Positions 9,003-19,410 are shown, counted from the stretch's first letter. The stretch is 64,000 bases of DNA from an uncultured Erythrobacter sp. (GCF_947499705.1 NZ_CANMPJ010000002.1:887780-951779), one strand, 5' to 3'. Numbers and translations are program-made. Notes: generated by a model not told the origin, from the letters alone.

Positions 9003-9944
9003 ATGACCGATACCAAAGCCAAGATCGCCAGCGTCTCGCTGAACCAACCGCTCGAAGATATCGCGGACGAGTTGGGGCGGAGTTTCTCCGAATACGGTTT
9101 CGCCGTGGTGCGCGACCATGGCATTCCGCAAGTGCTTATCGACCGCGCCGAGGCAAAGTCGAAGGAATTCTTTGCGCTGCCCGATCCGGTGAAGCGCGAA
9201 TACAAGATCGAAGGCGGCGGCGGCGCGCGTGGATACACTCCGTTCGGTACGGAGAAAGCGAAAGACGCGAGCGTCTTCGATCTCAAGGAATTCTGGCATG
9301 TCGGCCGCTCGCTCGAGCCGGGACACTCGCTCGCTGAGTTCATGGCGCCCAATGTCTGGCCTGACGAGGTGGATGGATTTCGCGATACGTTCAGCGAATT
9401 GTTCTCTGCATTCGAAACTGCTGGGTCGCGTGCGCTGGAAGCGATTGCCTTACATCTCGGACTGGAACGCAAGTTTTTCGATCCGACAGTTGAAGACGGC
9501 AATTCGGTGATGCGCCTGCTCCACTATCCGCCACTTGGGCCAGATGCCCCCGAAGGCGCGATCCGCGCGGCAGCGCACGGCGACATCAACACGATCACGC
9601 TGCTGCTCGGTGCCGAAGAGGCTGGTCTGGAGCTGCTGACAAAGGCAGGCGAGTGGCAGGCGGTCGACGTTCCCGAGGGCGGTCTGGTCATCAATGTAGG
9701 TGACATGCTGGAACGGCTGACCAATGGACGGCTGCGCTCGACCACGCACCGGGTCGTCAATCCGCGCGGACCGGCTGCGCAAAGATCCCGCTATTCGATG
9801 CCGTTTTTCCTCCATTTCCGACCGGATTACCTGATCGAGCCGCTCGAAAGCTGTGTGTCCGAAGCCGATGCCGATTCGGTCCAACCGCCGATTACGGCTC
9901 ACGATTTCCTGCAGCAGCGGCTGCGCGAGATCAATTTGGCGTAA
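9003..9944 (+). CDS. 2-oxoglutarate/Fe(II) oxygenase, isopenicillin-N-synthase-like
   Basis: 313 residues. The N-terminal DIOX_N region (about 7-115) precedes the double-stranded beta-helix. The iron triad is His192 and Asp194 in AHGDINTITLL and His249 in STTHRVVNP; the cosubstrate arginine is likely Arg263 in RYSMPFFLHF. These residues fit members using 2-oxoglutarate. The physiological substrate is unknown; such genes are often annotated simply as IPNS-like. It stands alone between the CNT transporter and a TonB receptor. Confidence 0.85.
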   Translation: MTDTKAKIASVSLNQPLEDIADELGRSFSEYGFAVVRDHGIPQVLIDRAEAKSKEFFALPDPVKREYKIEGGGGARGYTPFGTEKAKDASVFDLKEFWHVGRSLEPGHSLAEFMAPNVWPDEVDGFRDTFSELFSAFETAGSRALEAIALHLGLERKFFDPTVEDGNSVMRLLHYPPLGPDAPEGAIRAAAHGDINTITLLLGAEEAGLELLTKAGEWQAVDVPEGGLVINVGDMLERLTNGRLRSTTHRVVNPRGPAAQRSRYSMPFFLHFRPDYLIEPLESCVSEADADSVQPPITAHDFLQQRLREINLA

Positions 9945-10186
9945 TCATCGGTCGTTTCGGCGAACGATCCGAAAATACAGGAATCTCGTTGCGTGCGTGC
10001 AACACACGCCGCCAAACGCACGGGAATCCGGGGCTTGAGCGGCTCCGATTTGCTGCAATCGCGAAGAGCGCCTGTGAGCTCTCCACAGGATTCATCAAAC
10101 TGTCACAAAACAGTCGCTTTTCGGACGCCGAACGCACCTAAGGGGGTGCCGCATCACAGATTTCCACCGTGTCCAGGGGCCTAACC

Positions 10187-13100
10187 ATGAAATTGAAATA
10201 TCTCCTGGCAGCGAGCGTCGTCAGCCTCTCTGCCGCAGCAACTATCGCAACTCCAGCCGCCGCCCAGCAAATCACCTCGGGTGTTGAAGGCCAGGTAACC
10301 GACGCGGAGGGCAACAGCCTTCCCGGCGCAGTCGTAACCGTCACCGACGAACGCACGGGCAGCACCCGCACTTCGACGGCAGGCAGCAACGGCAACTTCC
10401 GTATCCAGTCGCTGCAGCCGGGCGGTCCCTACACCGTAACCGTCACAGCATCTGGCTTTGAAGGTCAGACGGTTGAAAACGTCTTCACCAACATTTCAGG
10501 CAATACCGGTTTCGACTTCGCGCTAACCGCGACTGCTGCTGGCGCGGCCGATAACGTGATCGTCGTTACCGGCGCCCGCGCTTCGGTTACTCAGGTAGCT
10601 GTTGGTCCGGGTACGGCATTCGGCACCGAGACACTTGAAGCGTTCCCGTCGATCACGCGCGACGTTCGCGACATCATCCGGATCGATCCACGCGTCAGTC
10701 TCGAAGGCAACAACGACGTCGATCGTATCTCCTGCCTCGGCGGCAACGACCGTTCGAACACCTTCACGGTTGACGGCATTGTTCAGGCCGACGTGTTCGG
10801 TCTGAACGGTACGCCTTTCGCCGCGCGTAACTCACTGCCGCTGCCGTTCGACGTCGTGGATCAGGTTTCGGTCGAGTTCGCACCGTTCGACGTTGAGTAT
10901 TCGGAATTCACGGGCTGTCTCGTCAACGTCGTGACCAAGGCCGGTGGCAACAAGTTCAGCGGCTCCGCCTTCATCACCTATTTCGACGAAGGTCTTTTCG
11001 CCGACAACATCGACGGCCGCAATCTCAACGCCGGTTCGGAAACCCGCTGGGGTGCCACACTGTCCGGTCCGATCATTCCTGATCGTCTGTTTTTCTCGGT
11101 AGGCTACGAAGAAACCGATCTGGGTGACGGCAACAACTTCGGCCCTGCAGGATCAGGCTTCACCAACGAAGCCGAGTTCGTTTCGCAGGCCCAGTTCGAT
11201 CGCTTCGCTGAAATCGCGAATCGCGTTTACGGCCAGGATATTGGCGGCTTCCCGAACCAGCTCGCTGAAAGCGCCGTGCGCTACTTCGGTCGTCTCGATG
11301 CTCAGATCACCGACGATCACCGCCTTGAAGCAACCTATCAGCGTCTTGAAGAAACCAACATCGAATCCGATTTCGGTGGCCAGAACCTGACGGGCTTCAA
11401 CTCGTTCGAGGACGAAGGCACGATCTCGGATTACTATTCGGTCCGTCTTTATTCCGAGTGGAGCGACACGATATCGACGGAGCTGCGCGTTAGCCGCGCC
11501 GAAGTCGGCGACGTGCAGGGCCCGGTTGGCTTCGGCGAAGCACAGTCGGACAATCCGACTGTCCGCCTCGCTGTTGGCGTTGCGCCGGACGGCACCTCGA
11601 CCGAGAACGGCTTGCTTTCAACTGGTCCGGGAATCTTCCGTTCGGCTAACCAGCTCGACACGAAAATCGACCAGGCTCGTTTCCAGATGAATGTGGATGC
11701 TGGCAACGGTCACTTCCTCAAGTTCGGTGCTGAGATCAACGACCTTGAAGTGTTCAACCTGTTCGCGATCAACGCAACTGGCACGATCTTCTTCGATGGC
11801 CTCGACGATTTCGAGCAGGGCCTTGTTGCTGACGGCTTCTTCTCAAGCGTCTTCGGCGATGTCGACGATCTGGTGGGCGGTGGCGCGCTTGGCGGTGCGA
11901 CCATCGCATCGGCTCAAGGCGGCGACATCAACAACGCCGCAGCGTTGTTCAGCCGCCGGATTTATTCGGTTTACGCGCAGGACGAATGGCAGGCGACCGA
12001 CCAGTTGTCGGTCAATGCCGGTATTCGCGTGCAGCTCTATGATGGCGACGCACCGCAGGCCAACCCGCTGTTCCTAGAGCGTTATGGCTTCACCAATGCC
12101 AACTCGTTCGGTCGTCTCGACACGGTCCTTCTCCCGCGTATTTCGGCGAGCTACGAGTTTGAAAATGAAGGCTTCTTCTCGAATAGCCGTCTGACTGGTG
12201 GTGTCGGCGTCTTCTCTGGCGGCGATCCGGTGGTATATTACTCGAACGCGTTCTCGAACAACGGCTTCTCGAGCGCAAATGGGGACACCTTCGATTGTAA
12301 CGCAGCCGAACTGCCGATCGACCCGGCAACCGGCCAGATCGACGTGGTCACTGGCGGTACCTTCACTGGTATTCCAGCATGTGCGATCAACGCAGGTGTT
12401 GCGACTGCCGAACAAGGCGGCGCGGACGTTCAATCGACTGCTCCAGATTTTGACGTGCCGACTGTGGTGCGTGCCAACCTCGGTTTCTCGACCGAATTCG
12501 GTACCGAAACCGGCTTCTTCAGCAACTGGCGTCTGAACCTCGATTACATCTATTCGCGGTTCAACGATGCGCTGAACTTCGTTGATCTGTCGCAGGCACC
12601 CGATATCCGGACTAATGGCGGCTTCACCGTCGATGGCCGTCCAATCTATGCCGCAGTCGATGCGACCCAGGCAGGCTGTAACGCCGTCCTAGAGAACAAC
12701 GGCGGCACGCCTCCGGTTTACACTGGACTGACAGCAGATTGCTTCGGCACTCGCCGGGACGACAACATCCAGCTGACCAATGGTCGCAGCTCGGACAGCC
12801 ACAGCTTCTCGGTCATCCTTGCAAAGACGTTTGATGGAGGTCTTCTGACCGAAGGTGGCAGCACTCGCCTGAACTTCGGTTACGCCTTCACCGACTCGAA
12901 CAACGCACGTAACAACCAGTCTTCGACGGCAACTTCGTCGTTCGATGCTACCGCAGCGTTCGACCGGCAAGACCCGGCAGTGTCGACGGCAACGACCGAA
13001 ACCCGTCACAACTTCACTGCAACCATGGCCTTCACCGAAGAGTTTATCGAAGGCTATGACACCAGCCTCGGTATTTTCTTCCGGGCTCGTGAAGGTCGGC

Positions 13101-13618
13101 CTTACAGCTTGACCTTTGATGGTGGCGGCGTGTTCGCTGACAGCGCTTCGGGCAACGACAACGCGCTGCTCTATGTCCCGACCGGTGTGACCGATCCGAA
13201 CGTATCGCCTCTGTCCGATCCAGCTGCCGTGCAGCAAGTGGTCGACTACGTAGCGGCCTCAGGCTGCGGCTTCACATCGGGTGCTTCGATTGCACGTAAC
13301 ACCTGCCGCAATGACTGGCATGTCGATCTCGACCTGCGCATCAGTCAGGAAATTCCGTTCATTGGTAGCCTGACCGGCATTGCCGAAGACCGGATCGAAG
13401 TCTTCGCCGACTTCGCCAACTTCCTGAACCTGCTGGACAGCGGCGCGAACATTCTGCGCTCGCGTGGTGGCTTCAACGGTTTGGTCGACGTTGCTGACGG
13501 CGGCGTTGATGATCAGGGCCGCTACATCATCTCCGGCTTCAATCCAGACGATGACAACGACATCGCGATCAATGCTTCGGCATGGCGGATCCAGATCGGT
13601 GCGCGCTACGAATTCTAA
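10187..13618 (+). CDS. Large TonB-dependent receptor with N-terminal carboxypeptidase-regulatory-like domain
   Basis: 1143 residues. The ATG at 10187 is chosen because AGGGG lies 7 nt upstream and it yields a clean signal peptide (MKLKYLLAAS ... TPAAAQ); the longer GTG start at 10169 is less likely. Residues about 30-110 form a carboxypeptidase regulatory-like / CNA-B-like beta domain (VEGQVTDAEGNSLPGAVVTV). A plug region follows, with TVDGIVQADVFGLNG, then a very long beta-barrel ending in the outer-membrane type C-terminal Phe (IGARYEF). This Oar-like architecture is common in Sphingomonadales; the ligand is unknown, possibly oligosaccharide or peptide. A strong terminator follows at 13646. 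Confidence 0.9.
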   Translation: MKLKYLLAASVVSLSAAATIATPAAAQQITSGVEGQVTDAEGNSLPGAVVTVTDERTGSTRTSTAGSNGNFRIQSLQPGGPYTVTVTASGFEGQTVENVFTNISGNTGFDFALTATAAGAADNVIVVTGARASVTQVAVGPGTAFGTETLEAFPSITRDVRDIIRIDPRVSLEGNNDVDRISCLGGNDRSNTFTVDGIVQADVFGLNGTPFAARNSLPLPFDVVDQVSVEFAPFDVEYSEFTGCLVNVVTKAGGNKFSGSAFITYFDEGLFADNIDGRNLNAGSETRWGATLSGPIIPDRLFFSVGYEETDLGDGNNFGPAGSGFTNEAEFVSQAQFDRFAEIANRVYGQDIGGFPNQLAESAVRYFGRLDAQITDDHRLEATYQRLEETNIESDFGGQNLTGFNSFEDEGTISDYYSVRLYSEWSDTISTELRVSRAEVGDVQGPVGFGEAQSDNPTVRLAVGVAPDGTSTENGLLSTGPGIFRSANQLDTKIDQARFQMNVDAGNGHFLKFGAEINDLEVFNLFAINATGTIFFDGLDDFEQGLVADGFFSSVFGDVDDLVGGGALGGATIASAQGGDINNAAALFSRRIYSVYAQDEWQATDQLSVNAGIRVQLYDGDAPQANPLFLERYGFTNANSFGRLDTVLLPRISASYEFENEGFFSNSRLTGGVGVFSGGDPVVYYSNAFSNNGFSSANGDTFDCNAAELPIDPATGQIDVVTGGTFTGIPACAINAGVATAEQGGADVQSTAPDFDVPTVVRANLGFSTEFGTETGFFSNWRLNLDYIYSRFNDALNFVDLSQAPDIRTNGGFTVDGRPIYAAVDATQAGCNAVLENNGGTPPVYTGLTADCFGTRRDDNIQLTNGRSSDSHSFSVILAKTFDGGLLTEGGSTRLNFGYAFTDSNNARNNQSSTATSSFDATAAFDRQDPAVSTATTETRHNFTATMAFTEEFIEGYDTSLGIFFRAREGRPYSLTFDGGGVFADSASGNDNALLYVPTGVTDPNVSPLSDPAAVQQVVDYVAASGCGFTSGASIARNTCRNDWHVDLDLRISQEIPFIGSLTGIAEDRIEVFADFANFLNLLDSGANILRSRGGFNGLVDVADGGVDDQGRYIISGFNPDDDNDIAINASAWRIQIGARYEF

Positions 13619-13645
13619 TTCGTAGAACCGACTACCGAACACGAG

Positions 13646-13678
13646 CGGCGGGGCCTTCGGGTCTCGCCGTTTGTTTTT
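13646..13678 (+). terminator. Rho-independent terminator after the large TonB receptor
   Basis: A 10-bp stem CGGCGGGGCC / GGTCTCGCCG (two G-U pairs) closes a TTCG tetraloop and is followed by TTTGTTTTT. It lies 27 nt after the receptor stop codon. Confidence 0.85.
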
Positions 13679-13716
13679 GGGGCGGGTGATCGTCGCTTCA
13701 GACTGATGCCGGGAGG

Positions 13717-16674
13717 CTACTCGCCAGTAGTGCCCAGCGGTTCCCAGTTCTCTTCGGCGTCGCCAGCGAGTTCGAGCAGCTCCCTAGCAAGCGCTTCTTG
13801 CACATCCTGGCTTAGTTCCATTCGCAGCGCGCGTTCGAAGGCTGCGGCCTGATCGCCCAATTCCGGTTCGCCGAACATGGCTGCCGTCCCGGCGATCTTG
13901 TGGACCAGTTTGGCCAGCTCGGCGCGCTGCGAGACGTTCACCTCGTCCACGCCCAGCACTTCGTACTCAAGAGCGGTGCGGACGGCCTCGATCGCTTCGC
14001 GCCGCCTTTCATGCCAGCGGCTGACAAGCGATGGGGACTGGACCAATCCCTGCTGGTGGCGTGTAGATAGCTCCTCGGTGGCGACGTCGCAGGCTTCCGC
14101 TGCCAGACTTTCTGAGGCTTCCTCGACGCCGGTTTCGCTTACAATGCGGATTGGGAGCCACCGTTGCAGCACCCGCGCCAATGCGGCGAAATCGAGCGGC
14201 TTGGCGAGATGCGCCTGCATGCCTGCGTCGCGAGCGGCTGCAATATCCTCGGGAAAGGCGTTCGCGGTCAGCGCAACGATAGGGAGCGTACCTGCGCGGA
14301 TACCCTCGCCACGGATTGCACGGGTCGCGGCATAACCGTCGCAGCCCGGCATCTGGATATCCATAAGCACCAGATCGTAAGGCGTTCCGCGCATGACACT
14401 GTCGATCACCAGCGAAATCGCCTCGTTGCCGTCATGCGCGATCTCAACCGATTGCCCGCACCGTTCGAGCATCTCGACAACGAGTTCACGATTGACGTCG
14501 TGATCCTCTGCCAAGAGTATCCGCGCCGATTGCGGAAGGATGTCGGTCTCCTCCAAGTACGGAGAGACTTCGGCATCAGGAGCCGGAGCGCAATTCGGCA
14601 GCGCGCGCGTTGCAGGGAGCGTCAGGGTGAAGCACGACCCGACGCCGGGTTCGCTTTCCACATCGATGAATCCGCCCAGCAGCTCGGCCAATTGCCGGCT
14701 GATTGAAAGCCCCAGCCCGGTGCCGCCGAACCTTCGCGATGTGTCGCTTTCTGCCTGTGTGAAGGGCTTGAAAATTGTCTCCAGCCGCGACGCGCTGATC
14801 CCGATGCCGGTATCGGCGATGCGCACGCAGAACTGGTCATCGTCGATCGTGTAGCTGACATGCACATGGCCATGCTCGGTAAACTTGACCGCGTTGCCGA
14901 TCAGGTTGAGCACGATCTGGCGCAGCCGCAATCCGTCGGTCATCACCCATGCGTGGTTTTCGGCGCCATCGCGACCCTTGTGACGGTCGCGCTCCACATG
15001 CAGTTCCAGCCCTTTCTTTTCTGCTGTTGGTCGGTGCAGTGCTGCGCAATCCTCGATCGTTGCATCAAGATCAGCCGGTGCCTGATCGATCGAGATTTGC
15101 CCCGCTTCGATCTTGGACAGATCGAGGATGTCGTTGAGCAACAGCATCATCGAGCGACCGGATTCGACGATCATTTGCGTATGGCGGCGTTGTTCTTCAT
15201 CGAGCTCGCCCTGCAGCATGAGCTCCGAGAAGCCCAGAACACCGTTCATGGGCGTGCGGATTTCGTGGCTCATATTGGCGAGGAATTCTGACTTTGCGCG
15301 CGCCGCGTTCTCGGCATGCCGCCGCGCGCGAGTCAGCAGCAATTCCAGCTCGACCCGCTCGGTCACATCGCGGGCCGATACCACGATACCTTCGCGCCGC
15401 CCGGTTTCAGGGTTGAAAGCGACTCCGCACTCAGCCTCGAGGAAGACCGGAGTGCCGTCTGCGCTGTCGTGAACCCTGCGATAGGTGAAGCGCTCCTTAT
15501 CAGACTCGCCCGAAACCAGCCGTTCTTGGGCAAGGATGATCCGTTCTCGCGCGTCCTCATGCATGCGGTCCGATGGACGTTGACCCAGAAACGTCTCAAC
15601 CGACTCTGCCAACACGGTTTCCACTGAAGGGGAGGCATAGGTGCAAACACCATTGAGGTCGAAACACATCAACGCGTCGGTGGCATTCTCCGCAAGAAGC
15701 GCGAGTTCCCGCTTGCTCGCTTCCATTTCTGTCATGATCCGATCGCGCCCGGCCAGGATGGCAGCGACGGGCAGACCGGTCAGAAAATTTGCCGCGACGA
15801 ATGCCTGGATCAGATGCAAACGGGTAATCGCAGAAGCGCTCGCTTCAAAAATCGGCCCCAATCCTGCCCATGTCATCAGTGAAGCGACCGCCGCGAGCAG
15901 TGCGACGAACAGAGCGGTACCAAGGCTGCCCAGCCTGAACGCGTGGAGCAGCGTGATCGGCGGTATCAGGAACAGCAGCGGAAATGCGTTCTGGCGGAAA
16001 ACCAGAATGGCGCAGGTCACGCCAAACACAAGCAGCATGGCCTGCTCTACCAACTGGGTTTTGCTGCTGCGGGCACGTTGCCGAAGAGCGTCGAAGATCA
16101 GCAGGGTGGTTGGTACGATCAGCACCATTCCCATACTGTCGGTCAGAAACCAGCCGGTTGCCCCGACCCAGACGGTTGTATCGTCGGGCCCCATCGCAAT
16201 CGCCGCAAATGACGCGGCAAGGCAGGGACCAACCAACCCGCCTGCCCAAACAAACCGGGCAAGATGCTCCAGTTTGGTCATATCCGGCCGATGTCCGCAG
16301 AACCGGCGTGTCAGGAAGGTCACGGTTACAATGTTGAGAATGTTGGCGACCGAAAAAACCAGGGCCACTTGCAGCGGCGTGCCCACAGCCATATTGGCCA
16401 CTGTGCCGGCGACCAAGATCGCGCCATAGAACGGCAATTCATTGCTCAGCCGGGCTCGCAGCAGGAATGCGACCGCACAAGCGCTAGGCAGCCAGACGCT
16501 TGCGAGGATTGAATCGAAGCGGGAAAGCGAAAGGCTCGCGACCGCGAGTAGCCAGAAACCAAGCGCTCCCAGCGCCGCCGCAATCAGGCTACGCGTGTCG
16601 AGCCGCCCAGCTGTCACCAAGCTGAATCCGTCGAAATCCGAATTGTCTAATGTGCGCTCGATTGTGCGCTCCAT
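13717..16674 (-). CDS. MASE1 hybrid sensor histidine kinase with PAS, receiver and Hpt domains
   Basis: 985 residues from the ATG at 16674, which has GGAG 9 nt upstream; a TTG at 16737 gives a longer form. Order: MASE1 membrane sensor with about eight helices (residues about 30-310, SVWLPSACAVAFLLRARL), PAS (about 320-440), HisKA with phospho-His in MSHEIRTPMNG (about 470), HATPase_c (GGTGLGLSISRQLAELLGG), receiver with Asp in LVLMDIQMPGCDGYA, and a C-terminal Hpt domain with HKIAGTAAMFG. All phosphorelay residues are present, so it can run His-Asp-His within one chain. The final output regulator is not in the window. Signal unknown. It is divergent from the TonB-like gene. Confidence 0.93.
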   Translation of the reverse strand: MERTIERTLDNSDFDGFSLVTAGRLDTRSLIAAALGALGFWLLAVASLSLSRFDSILASVWLPSACAVAFLLRARLSNELPFYGAILVAGTVANMAVGTPLQVALVFSVANILNIVTVTFLTRRFCGHRPDMTKLEHLARFVWAGGLVGPCLAASFAAIAMGPDDTTVWVGATGWFLTDSMGMVLIVPTTLLIFDALRQRARSSKTQLVEQAMLLVFGVTCAILVFRQNAFPLLFLIPPITLLHAFRLGSLGTALFVALLAAVASLMTWAGLGPIFEASASAITRLHLIQAFVAANFLTGLPVAAILAGRDRIMTEMEASKRELALLAENATDALMCFDLNGVCTYASPSVETVLAESVETFLGQRPSDRMHEDARERIILAQERLVSGESDKERFTYRRVHDSADGTPVFLEAECGVAFNPETGRREGIVVSARDVTERVELELLLTRARRHAENAARAKSEFLANMSHEIRTPMNGVLGFSELMLQGELDEEQRRHTQMIVESGRSMMLLLNDILDLSKIEAGQISIDQAPADLDATIEDCAALHRPTAEKKGLELHVERDRHKGRDGAENHAWVMTDGLRLRQIVLNLIGNAVKFTEHGHVHVSYTIDDDQFCVRIADTGIGISASRLETIFKPFTQAESDTSRRFGGTGLGLSISRQLAELLGGFIDVESEPGVGSCFTLTLPATRALPNCAPAPDAEVSPYLEETDILPQSARILLAEDHDVNRELVVEMLERCGQSVEIAHDGNEAISLVIDSVMRGTPYDLVLMDIQMPGCDGYAATRAIRGEGIRAGTLPIVALTANAFPEDIAAARDAGMQAHLAKPLDFAALARVLQRWLPIRIVSETGVEEASESLAAEACDVATEELSTRHQQGLVQSPSLVSRWHERRREAIEAVRTALEYEVLGVDEVNVSQRAELAKLVHKIAGTAAMFGEPELGDQAAAFERALRMELSQDVQEALARELLELAGDAEENWEPLGTTGE

Positions 16675-16774
16675 CGAAAAATGCTCCAACAGTTCGTATA
16701 GAGAGATCGGCGCGATTTCGGGCGCAACTGGGACCAAATCGGTCCGAATCCGATCAAATGGAGCGGAGCTGACA

Positions 16775-17503
16775 GTGAAGACGAAGGGCTACACGTCCAG
16801 ATTGCGAAGACGCCCGAGCTGGCCTTTGCTGGCGGCGATCGTGCTGTTTCACATCGCGGTGTTCTATGGGTTGGCCCGCGCGTTTGCGCCGGATTTCACG
16901 TCAACTGTCGAGCGGGAAGTGGTGTCCGCCTTTACTGTCACGATCACCGCGCCGCCCGATCCACCTCCGCCCGAAAACGAACCCGAACCGGATGAGGGCG
17001 CGCAGGGCGCACCGGGTGAAGAAGCGGTGCCGCAGCCGGTCACTGCGCCGTCACCGCGTATCGAGCGCAAGCCCGAACCGCGACCACGCGCCTCTTCGAC
17101 GGGAACAGCCAACCGGTCGGGTGCGCGTGAAGCGGGCGACGGGACCGGTGCGGCGGGAAGCGGCGATGGCACTGGCAGCGGGAATCGCGGCGGCGGGCAG
17201 GGCGGTGTTGCCGTGACCAAGCCGAGCGTGCGTTCGGGCAGTCTGAACACCGCATCCGACTTCCCGGTTCCTCCCGGTGGGCGCGAGACGCGGTTCGGCA
17301 AATCGGTGACGGTGGCCTTCACGGTGACAACCGATGGCAGGGCGCGAAATTGTTCGGTCGCCAGATCGAGCGTCGATGCTGAAACCACAGCATTGGTGTG
17401 CGGGCTGGTCGCAGAGAAGATCCGCTTCAACCCGGCCACAGACCGAAGCGGCAATCCCGTCGAAGCGCGTTACGGCTATCGCGTCGATTTCCGGCAGCGG
17501 TGA
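16775..17503 (+). CDS. Energy transducer TonB-like protein
   Basis: 242 residues from the GTG at 16775, with GGAG 6 nt upstream; the open frame extends further upstream but there lies antisense to the kinase gene. One N-terminal membrane helix (about residues 13-33), then a Pro/Glu-rich segment PPDPPPPENEPEPDEG, a Gly/Ser/Thr-rich linker, and a C-terminal TonB_C domain (about 165-242) with VAFTVTTDGRARNCSVARSS and two cysteines that could form a disulphide. It would span the periplasm and energise outer-membrane receptors, of which three are encoded here. No exbB/exbD next to it. Confidence 0.85.
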   Translation: MKTKGYTSRLRRRPSWPLLAAIVLFHIAVFYGLARAFAPDFTSTVEREVVSAFTVTITAPPDPPPPENEPEPDEGAQGAPGEEAVPQPVTAPSPRIERKPEPRPRASSTGTANRSGAREAGDGTGAAGSGDGTGSGNRGGGQGGVAVTKPSVRSGSLNTASDFPVPPGGRETRFGKSVTVAFTVTTDGRARNCSVARSSVDAETTALVCGLVAEKIRFNPATDRSGNPVEARYGYRVDFRQR

Positions 17504-17563
17504 TGTGCAGACCTGCTGCGTCGGCACTGGCAAAGCCATCCCGCGCTGCTAAAGGCGTTGGGC

Positions 17564-18607
17564 ATGAATGATCCCCGCCCCATACATCCGGTTGTCCTGT
17601 GCGGAGGCAGCGGCACCCGCCTCTGGCCGGTCAGTCGCAAGACCAGGCCGAAGCCGTTCCTGCCCCTGATCGGGGATACGACTTTGTTCGAACAAGCGGT
17701 TGGACGAGTGGCGGGCGATGCCCGTTTTGGTGCGCCGATAGTGGTAGCTGGGGCTCAGCATACCGACCTGATCGAGGCGCAGATTGGACCGGCGCGCGAA
17801 CACCGTTTGATCGTCGAGCCGATGGGCCGAAATACCGCTCCGGCCATCGCGCTGGCGGCGGCGCTGCTGCCGCCGGACGACATCATGCTAGTCTGCCCGA
17901 GCGATCATCATATCGCCGATGAAGCGGAATTCCGAGCGGCCGCCGTCGCAGCAGCAGCGCTGGCGCAGGACAACTGGATGGTCTCATTCGGCATCGCAGC
18001 TACGCATCCGGAAACCGGCTATGGCTACCTTCATCGTGGTGAGGAACTGCCCGGTGGTTTCCAGATCGCGCGCTTCGTTGAAAAGCCCGATCTTGAGCGC
18101 GCGAAGGCCTATCTCGCCAGCGGTGAATACAGTTGGAATGGCGGCATTTTTGCTTTCCGGGCAGGTGCGCTGCTCGATGAATTGAAAGCGCATCGTCCCG
18201 AAATGGCAGAGCTGGTCGCGAAGGCTGTCGCAGAAGGAAGCGACGACGGTTCGCGCTTCTACCCAGCTTCAGAGCCCTTTGCGGCAATCGATGGGGACTC
18301 GATCGACTACGCAGTCATGGAGAACACCGGGCGCGCTGCGATGGTCCCGGCTGACATGGGCTGGTCCGATATTGGCAATTGGGCCGCTTTGCAGGACGCG
18401 ATGGAGCAAGATGCAGATGGCAATTCCGTGCGCGGGACGGCCGATCTGGTCGATTGCCGCAATGTGATGGCATCCAGCGATGGCCCGCGCGTCTCGGCCG
18501 TCGGGCTGGAAGATGTCTGCATCGTCGTGTCGGGCGACGAAGTGCTGGTGACCACCCGCGACGGCGCGCAGATAGTTGGTAAGCTACCAGGAGCGGTCAA
18601 TCAATGA
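17564..18607 (+). CDS. manC: Mannose-1-phosphate guanylyltransferase
   Basis: 347 residues from the ATG at 17564 (AAAGG about 8 nt upstream). It makes GDP-mannose from GTP and mannose-1-phosphate. The nucleotide-binding signature GGSGTRLWPVSRKTRPKPF is near the N-terminus; GRNTAPAIALAAALL, FVEKPDLERAKAYL and WNGGIFAFRAG are typical of the family. The C-terminal cupin isomerase domain of bifunctional enzymes is absent; instead the isomerase is a separate gene whose ATG overlaps this stop (ATGA), so the two are translationally coupled and supply a mannose-containing polysaccharide or glycoconjugate. Confidence 0.92.
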   Translation: MNDPRPIHPVVLCGGSGTRLWPVSRKTRPKPFLPLIGDTTLFEQAVGRVAGDARFGAPIVVAGAQHTDLIEAQIGPAREHRLIVEPMGRNTAPAIALAAALLPPDDIMLVCPSDHHIADEAEFRAAAVAAAALAQDNWMVSFGIAATHPETGYGYLHRGEELPGGFQIARFVEKPDLERAKAYLASGEYSWNGGIFAFRAGALLDELKAHRPEMAELVAKAVAEGSDDGSRFYPASEPFAAIDGDSIDYAVMENTGRAAMVPADMGWSDIGNWAALQDAMEQDADGNSVRGTADLVDCRNVMASSDGPRVSAVGLEDVCIVVSGDEVLVTTRDGAQIVGKLPGAVNQ

Positions 18608-19410
18608 ATGCCGTTCGCCAGCTGCCAACCAAGCTGGTTGAGAAGGTCTGGGGCCGCGATACGCTGCCTGAGCCGTTCACCGCGCCGGAGGGCAAGCGGA
18701 TTGGCGAGTTGTGGTTCGAGCCACCGCCGGAGCATTCCGACCTGTTGGTCAAGTACCTGTTCACCAGCGAGAAGCTGTCGGTGCAGGTTCACCCTTCCAG
18801 TGCGAATGCGCGTCCCGGAGAGGACGGCAAAGAAGAGTGCTGGCTGGTGCTCGATGCCGAACCGGGTGCGCAGCTGGCGATTGGTTTCAATGAAGAGGTC
18901 GACGCCGCGACAATCGAAGCGGCTGCACGCGACGGCTCGATCGAACAATTGCTGACGTGGCACGATGTTGCTGCGGGCGACATCTATTACCTCCCCGCAG
19001 GCACCGTGCACGCGATCGGGCCGGGCCTGTCATTGGTCGAAGTGCAGCAGAACAGCGACACGACTTTCCGGCTGTACGATTATGGGCGCCCGCGCGAATT
19101 GCATCTCGAACGCGGGGTGGAGGTCGTGCAGGGTGTGCCCTACGCCTCCGAGCATCGCAGCACTGTTACCGAGCGCGGCCAGACTTTGATTGACGGCTCG
19201 CATTTCCGGCTGGACCGGATCGAAGGCGCTCCTGATGCGGCAATCGCCGCAGCCTATCCGGGTGGATTGCTGGCCCTTCCGCTCGCAGGCGAAGTGCACG
19301 CCAAAGATGGATCGGCAAGGGCTGCAGCAGGCGAGTGCCTCTATGCAGCCGCGCTCAATGCGCTCGATTTTGGGGCCGCTGAAGTCACCCTGCTGACCCG
19401 GTCCAACTGA
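18604..19410 (+). CDS. manA: Mannose-6-phosphate isomerase, class I
   Basis: 268 residues. It interconverts fructose-6-phosphate and mannose-6-phosphate in a Zn-dependent reaction. Family features are KLVEKVWGRDTLP at the N-terminus, SVQVHP with the Gln and His zinc ligands, EECWLVLDAEPGAQ, and PAGTVHAIGPGLSLVEVQQNSDTTFRLYDYGR. It starts inside the manC stop codon (4-nt overlap). It is of the short type found in alphaproteobacteria. The next gene converges 18 nt downstream. Confidence 0.93.
   Translation: MNAVRQLPTKLVEKVWGRDTLPEPFTAPEGKRIGELWFEPPPEHSDLLVKYLFTSEKLSVQVHPSSANARPGEDGKEECWLVLDAEPGAQLAIGFNEEVDAATIEAAARDGSIEQLLTWHDVAAGDIYYLPAGTVHAIGPGLSLVEVQQNSDTTFRLYDYGRPRELHLERGVEVVQGVPYASEHRSTVTERGQTLIDGSHFRLDRIEGAPDAAIAAAYPGGLLALPLAGEVHAKDGSARAAAGECLYAAALNALDFGAAEVTLLTRSN

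Noticed and set aside
9988..10003. GTTGC/GCAAC inverted repeat before the large TonB receptor
   Set aside because: Only 5 bp arms within GC-rich sequence; likely by chance.
16442..16774. Extension of the TonB-like frame upstream of 16775
   Set aside because: It runs antisense through the start of the MASE1 kinase gene; the GTG at 16775 has a good ribosome site and begins the expected N-terminal helix.
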